Source of the DNA: Bacteroidota bacterium
Lineage (GTDB): Bacteria > Bacteroidota > Bacteroidia > M30B66
Assembly: GCA_947497195.1 (NCBI GenBank)
Contig: CANMGM010000169.1
Location: 1-5,656, forward strand
DNA: 5,656 nucleotides
Direction of reading: 5' to 3'
Made by a program: the position numbers and the translations under genes. Of the stretch, positions 1 through 5,656 are shown piece by piece. Under the pieces are notes generated by a model. That model was not told the DNA's origin. It worked only from the letters and a program-made list of their open reading frames with translations, and searched no databases. The first letter of the stretch is position 1, and each line of letters starts with the position of its first letter.

Positions 1-45
1 GCTTAGTGCTCGTATGAATTTACCGATTTTCCTTCCAACGCTCAT
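1..45 (-). CDS. Possible start of a downstream gene, cut by the left edge
   Basis: Two bases after the flippase stop an ATG at 45 opens a frame that stays open for 15 codons to the edge (MSVGRKIGKFIRALS). The tight spacing copies the other junctions in the window, in particular TAA-GC-ATG here beside TAA-GCA-ATG at the CorC/copA junction. This suggests a fifth gene of the same operon. The peptide is basic with alternating hydrophobic residues, but too short to assign a family. A 15-codon open frame can occur by chance. Confidence 0.4.
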   Translation of the reverse strand, partial: MSVGRKIGKFIRALS

Positions 46-47
46 GC

Positions 48-1307
48 TTACATCGATTTTTGGAGCCAATAACGGATCTTGCCCAGGTCGCTGAATTGCG
101 GAATCAAATCTTTAAGCGGAATTCCCGAATCGCGCCGAAATCGGATGAAAATGCTAATAAAGATGCTCATGTTTGCAAGGCTCGTAATGCGCGAAGCTAC
201 AATTTCATTGGGCTTGATGTGTTCCACCAGGTGATAAATTCCGAAGGCGGCAAATGTAACAATTACACCGAGTGCGATGGAGTAATTGTTGATTGAAAAA
301 CGACCTGTGCCCGAAAAGTAATGCCCGAAAATGAGGTAGCCCGAGAGAAAAAGGACGCCCGGCAGAAGTCCGACTAAACTTTCTTTTACGTGGCTGAAAG
401 CGAAGCCGAAAATGAGTTCGTAGAGTTTCCCCGGAATAAGTGCAACGCAAATTACAGCGGCGAGTGTAAGCCAGAATGTGGCTTTAAACAGTCGCGCCGT
501 GAGCAGGGCCGCCTCCTGTCGTCCCTGCATATTTGCGATTTTACCATATTGAATGGTGGCAATGCTTCCAGCTATCATCCACATGGCTTCGCCCAAGGCA
601 ACGGCATTTGAGAAGATTCCCAGCGTGTAAACGGGCAGAAAAAGATAGAAGATGCGTTGATTGAGAAATTGAAGTAAATGTCCGGTTTGATTCGCTGCTC
701 CGTTTTTAAAAAGCCGCTTGAGGTCGGTTTTGTATGAAAATGAAGGCAAATTGGTGTCGCGGGTGTTCCAAAGTGCCATGAGCGAAATCATCCATGAAAT
801 TCCCCAACTGATGCAGAGTGCGTAGAAATAATCGAAAATTATCGGAGTATCCAGTAAAAATAAAAGCAGCAAGCCCGCAGTTGTCATCGCCTGAAAGAGC
901 AGAATGCCGGCTGTAATGTTGAATTTTTGCCTTCCGTTTAAAACGTGTACGTGCTGACTGAACGATGCGTTTACAAAACAAAGTGCTGCTGCCTGCCAGG
1001 CAAGCGGATGCATGAGATGATCGGATTCAATCATCAGAAACACCATCAAGCCGAGACTGCAGAGTGCATTCCAAATCCAAACCGGAACAAGTAGGGTCCG
1101 CAATCGAAAGCGTGGCGATAAGTACACCAGCGCGGCGCCGCCTGCAAAGTCGCAAAGCATCTGCACGCTCACCAATGTAACGAGTAAAATGGTTGATAAG
1201 CCCTTTCCTTCGGGCCCCAATTTTCTCGAGATCATGATGATGGTGCCGAAATTAAGCACTGCAGTTAGGAAGCGGCTAAAAAACGCGCCCAGAATGAGCT
1301 TTAGCAT
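48..1307 (-). CDS. Wzx/MVF-type polysaccharide (oligosaccharide) flippase
   Basis: Predicted inner-membrane protein that flips a lipid-linked glycan from the cytoplasmic to the periplasmic face. The 419 residues are close to the usual 420-480. Evidence is the N-terminal signature ISRKLGPEGKG (26-36), typical of Polysacc_synt/MATE-like flippases, plus about 12 hydrophobic segments (near 8-28, 38-60, 70-93, 103-121, 130-151, 157-179, 212-230, 235-252, 273-292, 311-330, 341-360, 373-390) with short polar loops, and a basic C-terminal tail. There is no O-antigen ligase or polymerase signature. The ATG at 1307 overlaps the end of the glycosyltransferase in ATGCTAA, which fits translational coupling; an AGGA lies only two bases upstream, too close to act as a normal ribosome site. 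Substrate specificity cannot be read from this family. Other members of the superfamily, such as teichuronic or stage V sporulation-type exporters, share the fold, so the substrate class is inferred from the adjacent glycosyltransferase. Confidence 0.87.
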   Translation of the reverse strand: MLKLILGAFFSRFLTAVLNFGTIIMISRKLGPEGKGLSTILLVTLVSVQMLCDFAGGAALVYLSPRFRLRTLLVPVWIWNALCSLGLMVFLMIESDHLMHPLAWQAAALCFVNASFSQHVHVLNGRQKFNITAGILLFQAMTTAGLLLLFLLDTPIIFDYFYALCISWGISWMISLMALWNTRDTNLPSFSYKTDLKRLFKNGAANQTGHLLQFLNQRIFYLFLPVYTLGIFSNAVALGEAMWMIAGSIATIQYGKIANMQGRQEAALLTARLFKATFWLTLAAVICVALIPGKLYELIFGFAFSHVKESLVGLLPGVLFLSGYLIFGHYFSGTGRFSINNYSIALGVIVTFAAFGIYHLVEHIKPNEIVASRITSLANMSIFISIFIRFRRDSGIPLKDLIPQFSDLGKIRYWLQKSM

Positions 1308-2485
1308 ATTCCTAAAATCTGCGCGTAAACGGTATGAAGTGCTTTGCCAACAGCTTTCAGGTCGAATTTCGATGCAGCATCGGCTGCAATGTTTTTGCGT
1401 TTGAATTGTTCATGCATTTTGAACCACTGCTCGAATGCCTTTTCAAGTCCGTTTTCATCCGAACTGCTAAATAAGACACCGTTTGTTTCGTTTACCATCT
1501 CCGAAATTCCACCAACATTGGTCGATAGAATTGAAAGTCCGCTGCATAAAGCTTCAAGTATAACTACGGGTTGGTTTTCGAAACGGCTGTTGAGTACAAG
1601 TAGGTTCGAATGCCGCATTCTCTCCGCAATCTCCTCAGGTTTTAACGCCCCGGTGAAACTCACACCGCGTTGTGTTAAGCCCAATTCGTTCGATTGTAGT
1701 TTAAGCGACGATTCATTCTCTCCCGATCCAACGATGGTTAATTCCACTTGTGGGTAGTTGCGGCGAATGTTCTTAAACGCTTTCAGCAGTCCGGAAATAT
1801 TTTTCTGCCTGTCCTCGAGCGCTGCAACGCAAAGCATATGAATTCGCTGTTCTTCGTTCTCTTCGCCAGGATAAAATACCGAAGTGTCAACAACATTGGG
1901 AACACGATAATAGGTTGTGCGCAATCGATGTTGATTTAAGCTTTCTTCTTGCCGCTGATTGAGTACACAAATGCCCTTGGCCTTTCGCGCCGTTTTACGG
2001 GTAAGGCGCTTCATCCAGAATCCTTTGTAACGCCCGTCCTCAGCGAAATACCCGGTCCAGTGTTCTGATAACAGGAGTGGAACTTTCCATTTCCGAGCGC
2101 ATCGCAAGGCAATTCCTCCCAAGGGCCAAATGATATGCAGGTGCAATAAATCTGGTTTCCCATACCATTGCTCCACTTTTTGCATTCCGAAGCGGTAATA
2201 TTTCTCGAGTCGTTTTTTTTGTTTGTAAATTTTCAGAATGCGCAATCCTGAATTTCTTCTGCCGTAGTAAAGAATTACTTCGTTGAGGTTGCCCTCTGCA
2301 TTGCGCTCAATTCTGAATTCGCCTTCGAGCATCGACTCATCTGCACAGGCATGAAATACGGTTACCCGATGATGCAATGCCGCAGCACGCGCGTGTCGTT
2401 GCACAAAAATACCCAGCACGGGATTGAATTTGGTTGGGTACCAGGAACTGAAAAAAACAATATGCTTTTGATTGCTGTTTTCCAC
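1301..2485 (-). CDS. GT4-family glycosyltransferase (GT-B fold)
   Basis: Predicted cytoplasmic or membrane-associated retaining glycosyltransferase that moves a sugar from a nucleotide-sugar donor onto a glycan or lipid-linked acceptor; donor and acceptor cannot be told from sequence. The 394 residues fit the family. The N-terminal Rossmann half holds FFSSWYP (11-17), LGIFVQRHA (24-32), LHLHIIWP (114-121) and SEHWTGY (140-146). The C-terminal donor-binding half begins after VPNVVD (195-200) and holds DRQKNISGLLKAFK (225-238), TIVGSGE (250-256) and the EX7E motif with Glu303 and Glu311 in FENQPVVILEALCSG. No membrane segment or signal peptide is seen. The start is GTG at 2485: there is no ATG between it and the in-frame TGA at 2521-2519, and the conserved first strand follows directly. 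No Shine-Dalgarno is visible. The gene lies ten bases after copA and its last codons overlap the flippase start by seven bases, pointing to a shared role with the flippase in surface glycan synthesis. Contains an A8 run at 2213-2220. Confidence 0.93.
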   Translation of the reverse strand: MENSNQKHIVFFSSWYPTKFNPVLGIFVQRHARAAALHHRVTVFHACADESMLEGEFRIERNAEGNLNEVILYYGRRNSGLRILKIYKQKKRLEKYYRFGMQKVEQWYGKPDLLHLHIIWPLGGIALRCARKWKVPLLLSEHWTGYFAEDGRYKGFWMKRLTRKTARKAKGICVLNQRQEESLNQHRLRTTYYRVPNVVDTSVFYPGEENEEQRIHMLCVAALEDRQKNISGLLKAFKNIRRNYPQVELTIVGSGENESSLKLQSNELGLTQRGVSFTGALKPEEIAERMRHSNLLVLNSRFENQPVVILEALCSGLSILSTNVGGISEMVNETNGVLFSSSDENGLEKAFEQWFKMHEQFKRKNIAADAASKFDLKAVGKALHTVYAQILGIC

Positions 2486-2495
2486 GTTTTCAAGT

Positions 2496-4649
2496 TTACA
2501 AAGAAGAAGTAGAACTTTTCATGCTTCCTTTGAAAAAATTTAAACGAATTGCATTTCCAATTACGACAACATCCGATAAAGCCATTGAAATAGCTGCTAT
2601 CATTGGATTCAGATAGCCGAAAGCTGCAATTGGAATCGCTAATACGTTGTAGAAAAATGCCCAGAATAGATTTTGCTTCATCGTACGCAATGTTGCCCGT
2701 GCGGTTTCAATTGCAAACACTAAATCTGAAATTGAATTGCGTGCGGTAAGCACAATGCCCGCACTTTCTTTGGCAACCGCGCTTCCCGCGCTAACCGAAA
2801 TGGCCACGTCGGCAGCTGCCAAAGCCGGTGCATCGTTGATGCCATCGCCCACCATTGCAACAATGCCTTGCTTCCTCAATGTGTCGAGAATTGTAATCTT
2901 ATCGGCCGGCAGGCATTCGCTATATACTTCTTCGATTCCGGCCTCGGCAGCCATAGTTTTACACGTACTGTCGCGGTCGCCACTGAGCATCACTACCCGG
3001 CAGCCAAGTTCTTTGAGTTGATGTACGGTCTGCCGCACATCGCTTTTAAGTTCATCCTTTAGGTTTATTCCCAAAACAAGTATTCCATTGGCACTTAAAT
3101 ACACATCGTGCGATTGCTCCGGCTCTTTTTCGAATATCCGTTTCGATCCGAGTTTGAGGTGAATGCCTTCTGGTGTGTATGCTTCTATTCCAATTCCGGC
3201 CCTTTCGGCGATGTTAGTTAGCTGAATCGGATTGTTTCCGTCAAATGCCTTTCGCAGTGTTTCCGCAAGCGGATGATTCGAAATCTGCTCCAATGCCAGT
3301 GCATAGGCTTCGGGCTTTTCGGGCAAGTCGTTTGGATATTCGACGGTATTCTCAATGCGGTGTTCACCGTTTGTTAATGTTCCGGTTTTGTCGAAAACAA
3401 CAATCTGCGATTCGGCCAGTTTTTGAGCAGCTTCGGCACTTTTGAATAAAATGCCTTTGCGTGCCGCAACACCCAGTCCGGCCATTACAGCTGTTGGCGC
3501 GGCCAGTCCCATCGCGCAGGGACACGAAACAACGAGTACGGCAATGGCGCGCATCAAGGCTTCGGATGTCTCAATTCCATAGAGCAGAGAGCCACCGAAT
3601 GTGAGTAGTGCAATAACGATTACAACCGGAACAAAAACGGCGCTGATTCGGTCGCTTAGCCGCTGCATCGGAGCTTTTTCTCCCTGGGCTTTTTGCACCA
3701 GGCGCACGAGGTCGGTTATGAATGTTTCGCTTCCGGCCCGACTGGCCTTCATAACCAAACTGCCGCTCATTAGCAACGTTCCGCCTCGAAGCAATTGGCC
3801 TTTGTTTACTTCAACCGGCAAACTTTCTCCGGTAATCATGCGTTCATCACACAGGCCATTTCCCGTATACACGATTCCGTCGGCCGGAATGCGCGCACCT
3901 TCGCGAATGAGCAGATAATCCCCGGGTTTCACGTTTTCTGTTGCAATTTCTTCGGCCGAATCGAGCGATTCAGCATGCTTGAGGCGCAGGGCAATGGGCG
4001 ATTTCAATGCAGCAAGTTCTTCGAGGGCTCGGCCGGTTTGTTTGATTGAGCGCTTTTCAATAACATTTCCGGCCAGAATAAGTGTAACAATGCTCGCCGC
4101 TGTTTCAAAGAATAGATAATGATGCACTTCGCCCTGGATCCAGAATGTGCCGATAAGGCTGTAGATCAAGGCCGAAAACGAGCCCAGCGCAATCAATACA
4201 TCCATGTTGGCTACACCGCTTCGGATCGATAAAATGGCACTTCTAAGAAAATACACTCCACCACTTGCCATCACCGGAATGCACATGGCGAGCTGAAACC
4301 ATGGATTCATCAACAGCGGAGCCGGCCACACCATATGCAAAAGCAGTGGGATGGTAAAGATGGAGCAAAACACCAGGAGTTTCTCGAGCTTCCCCCAACT
4401 TTTCGATTTCTCAATTTGCTGCGTAATTTTAACCGAATACCCCAGTTGTTCGATATCGTGCACAATGGCTTCATGGCTGTAGCCTTCAACCGGCGTGTAG
4501 TGCACTTCTCCTGCAGCAAAGTTCACGCTAACATCTGCGATACCTTTTTTTTGCAGCGTGCGTTCAATGCCCATCGCGCAGTTGGCGCATGTCATTCCAT
4601 CAACGTTCAGGGTTTGCAGCGTGTGTATTTCAGTGTTGCTGCCCGTCAT
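2496..4649 (-). CDS. copA: Cu(+)-exporting P1B-type ATPase (CopA-like), one N-terminal HMA domain
   Basis: Inner-membrane pump predicted to use ATP to export cytoplasmic Cu(+). The 717 residues are full length. Order: HMA domain about 10-76 with metal site GMTCANC at 18-24; MA/MB helices about 90-140 with the GG kink at 130-131; a helix with FFETAA (Glu182, the usual ion-exit acid); actuator domain with TGES at 273-276; Asp333 after APMQRLS; transport site CPC at 376-378; phosphorylated Asp420 in DKTGTLT; HP of the nucleotide domain at 459-460; GDGINDAP at 601-608; Tyr667-Asn668; and Met689 in the last helix. CPC, YN and Met match the Cu(+) class. The odd point is Asp693, where Cu(+) pumps normally have Ser (MALSD rather than MALSS). 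The tail is short and Ser-rich. ATG start at 4649, no visible Shine-Dalgarno, three bases after the upstream stop. No CsoR, CopY or CopZ gene is visible nearby. A CcoI/FixI pump for oxidase assembly is less likely, since no cco or fix neighbours are seen. Confidence 0.95.
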   Translation of the reverse strand: MTGSNTEIHTLQTLNVDGMTCANCAMGIERTLQKKGIADVSVNFAAGEVHYTPVEGYSHEAIVHDIEQLGYSVKITQQIEKSKSWGKLEKLLVFCSIFTIPLLLHMVWPAPLLMNPWFQLAMCIPVMASGGVYFLRSAILSIRSGVANMDVLIALGSFSALIYSLIGTFWIQGEVHHYLFFETAASIVTLILAGNVIEKRSIKQTGRALEELAALKSPIALRLKHAESLDSAEEIATENVKPGDYLLIREGARIPADGIVYTGNGLCDERMITGESLPVEVNKGQLLRGGTLLMSGSLVMKASRAGSETFITDLVRLVQKAQGEKAPMQRLSDRISAVFVPVVIVIALLTFGGSLLYGIETSEALMRAIAVLVVSCPCAMGLAAPTAVMAGLGVAARKGILFKSAEAAQKLAESQIVVFDKTGTLTNGEHRIENTVEYPNDLPEKPEAYALALEQISNHPLAETLRKAFDGNNPIQLTNIAERAGIGIEAYTPEGIHLKLGSKRIFEKEPEQSHDVYLSANGILVLGINLKDELKSDVRQTVHQLKELGCRVVMLSGDRDSTCKTMAAEAGIEEVYSECLPADKITILDTLRKQGIVAMVGDGINDAPALAAADVAISVSAGSAVAKESAGIVLTARNSISDLVFAIETARATLRTMKQNLFWAFFYNVLAIPIAAFGYLNPMIAAISMALSDVVVIGNAIRLNFFKGSMKSSTSSL
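4545..4552 (-). other. A8 run forming an A-AAA-AAA slippery heptamer in copA
   Basis: On the coding strand the codons are CAA AAA AAA GGT (Gln33-Lys34-Lys35-Gly36), so the zero frame is placed as in a classical X-XXY-YYZ slip site. A -1 shift would add RYRRC and stop at TAG (4530-4528), giving about 40 residues. A +1 shift would stop at TGA (4525-4523), about 41 residues. Whether slippage happens is unknown; no downstream pseudoknot was identified by eye. Confidence 0.3.
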
Positions 4650-4652
4650 TGC

Positions 4653-5656
4653 TTAATCGTTGTGAACGGCATCCGAATCGATAACGGTTAGCCGAACCTG
4701 TTCAACACTGTGTTTGAATCGCTTAACAATGGTGAAGCGGTATCCGCCATATTCCATCGTTTCGTTAACAGCCGGGATGCCTCCGAAAATCTTGTTTACC
4801 AGTCCTGATACGGTTTCGTAATCCTGCCCTTCTTCCAATACAATGGGCAGCAAATCATTCACATCCGAAATGTTTGCCGTGGCATTCACGAGGTATTCCT
4901 GCTCCGATTTTTTCTCAACGGCCGGTTTTTCCTCGTCGTGCTCATCCTGAATTTCGCCAACAATTTCCTCGATGATATCTTCCATTGTAACGATTCCCTC
5001 TGTACCACCAAATTCGTTGGTAACGATGGCCATCTGAATATGCTGGCGCTGGAGTTCGCGCAGTAAATCGTTTACCTGTTTGCTAACCGGCACGTAATAC
5101 GCCGGACGAATGAGCGAATCGAGCTTAATTGTTTGCCCTTTGCGGATAAGGCGGATAAGGTCTTTGGTATGGATAATTCCAAGAATATTGTCGATGCTGT
5201 CTTTGTAAACAGGCAGGCGAGAATAGCCTTCTTCAACAATCTTGTCGATGTTTTTTTCGACATCTTCGTCGATATCGAGGGCAATAACGCGGGTGCGGGG
5301 AACGAAGATCTGACGAACTACACGGTCGTCGAATTCGAATACATTCTGAATAAGTTCGTGCTCGGATGGTTTGATGGCGCCGCCTTCTTCCGATTCGGTG
5401 AGAATCATGCGCAATTCTTCTTCGGTATGTATTTCAGAATGGTCGGAATGAGCAAGTCCGAATAATTTTAATGTTAAAATAGACAATCCGTTAAGCAGCC
5501 AGATGAACGGTCTAAACACTACATAGAACACGCGCAAAGGAAGCGCAATGAATAGGGTAGTGGGGAGCGGCTTGCGAATGGCGGCTGTTTTGGGAACTTG
5601 TTCGCCCAATACAATGTGCAGTACAGTGATAAATGAGAAAGCAATTGGAATGGATA
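4653..5656 (-). CDS. CNNM/CorC (HlyC/CorC) family membrane protein with CBS pair, 5' end off the window
   Basis: The frame is open to the right edge (first full codon at 5654). The TTG at 5609 is an internal Leu and not a start, because the upstream codons read SIPIAFSFITVLHIV and join a DUF21-like stretch LGEQVPKTAA. About 333 residues are visible. The family is usually 400-450 residues long, so the start of the DUF21 membrane domain is missing. Counting from the Leu at 5609: one more hydrophobic segment at about 17-50, a CBS pair at about 100-155 and 166-218 (with GIIHTKDL and GGTEGIVTMEDIIEEIVGEI), an acidic linker, and a CorC_HlyC domain at about 236-312 (with DYETVSGLV). Known for the family: inner-membrane proteins linked to Mg2+/Co2+ efflux, with nucleotide binding by the CBS pair; the name hemolysin is historical. 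The stop TAA lies three bases before the copA start, suggesting co-translation. GldE, a related Bacteroidota gliding protein, is an alternative, but GldE is normally next to gldD, not copA. Confidence 0.93.
   Translation of the reverse strand, partial: SIPIAFSFITVLHIVLGEQVPKTAAIRKPLPTTLFIALPLRVFYVVFRPFIWLLNGLSILTLKLFGLAHSDHSEIHTEEELRMILTESEEGGAIKPSEHELIQNVFEFDDRVVRQIFVPRTRVIALDIDEDVEKNIDKIVEEGYSRLPVYKDSIDNILGIIHTKDLIRLIRKGQTIKLDSLIRPAYYVPVSKQVNDLLRELQRQHIQMAIVTNEFGGTEGIVTMEDIIEEIVGEIQDEHDEEKPAVEKKSEQEYLVNATANISDVNDLLPIVLEEGQDYETVSGLVNKIFGGIPAVNETMEYGGYRFTIVKRFKHSVEQVRLTVIDSDAVHND

Noticed and set aside
1310..1313. AGGA on the minus strand as a ribosome binding site for the flippase
   Set aside because: Only two bases separate it from the ATG, too few for normal pairing; coupling through the overlap is simpler.
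1344..1757. Plus-strand open frame of 137 codons opposite the glycosyltransferase
   Set aside because: It lies wholly opposite a well-supported GT4 gene covering the EX7E region; its product shows no recognisable domain and is rich in Ser/Cys as expected for an antisense shadow.
3601..3918. Plus-strand open frame of 105 codons opposite copA
   Set aside because: It is opposite the conserved actuator and membrane region of the ATPase and has no domain of its own.
4335..4691. Plus-strand open frame of 118 codons spanning the copA start and the CorC end
   Set aside because: It overlaps two solid minus-strand genes and the translation has no family features.
4650..4760. Copper-responsive operator or promoter for copA within the end of the CorC-like gene
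   Set aside because: I looked for a TACAnnTGTA-type cop box and for Bacteroidota -7/-33 elements near the copA start and saw no convincing match.
5142..5159. Exact tandem 9-base repeat (gcggataag twice)
   Set aside because: It encodes Leu-Ile-Arg twice within the CBS domain; two copies in frame need no special explanation.
5133..5465. Plus-strand open frame of 110 codons opposite the CBS region
   Set aside because: It is antisense to clear CBS motifs; the length is explained by codon use of the real gene.
5607..5609. TTG at 5609 as the start of the CorC-like protein
   Set aside because: The frame continues upstream to the edge with a hydrophobic DUF21-like segment, and LGEQVPK is an internal family motif, so the gene is partial and not short.

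Overview
The window is a compact, single-direction stretch of a bacterial chromosome. All supported genes lie on the minus strand, so the order of transcription runs from high to low coordinates. The GC content looks mid-40s percent by eye. The host is probably a member of the Bacteroidota. That rests on the style of the proteins, all four visible stop codons being TAA, gene starts without recognisable Shine-Dalgarno sequences, and very tight gene packing. It is an inference and no genus can be named.

In transcription order the layout is as follows. (1) The C-terminal three quarters of a CNNM/CorC-type membrane protein (DUF21, two CBS domains, CorC_HlyC domain) runs off the right edge (5656 to 4653). 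(2) Three bases later begins a complete Cu(+)-exporting P1B-type ATPase, CopA-like, with one N-terminal heavy-metal-binding domain (4649 to 2496). (3) Ten bases later begins a GT-B fold, family-4-type glycosyltransferase with a GTG start (2485 to 1301). (4) Overlapping it by seven bases is a multi-spanning Wzx/MVF-type polysaccharide flippase (1307 to 48). (5) Two bases after that a further reading frame opens at 45 and runs off the left edge; only 15 codons are visible. No gap is long enough to hold a promoter plus terminator, so the simplest reading is one polycistronic unit whose promoter lies beyond the right edge.

Functionally the genes form two pairs. The first two are membrane proteins for metal cation movement: Mg/Co-type transport or its control by the CorC-like protein, and cytoplasmic Cu(+) export by CopA. 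The next two are typical of surface glycan assembly: a glycosyltransferase that builds a lipid-linked glycan and a flippase that moves it across the inner membrane. The joining of the two pairs may be meaningful or just operon-style packing.

I see no mobile element, CRISPR array, tRNA, rRNA, riboswitch or terminator, and no clearly new system. The points most worth checking are an Asp in place of the usual membrane-site Ser in CopA, an A8 slippery run inside the CopA metal-binding domain, and the unexpected gene combination.
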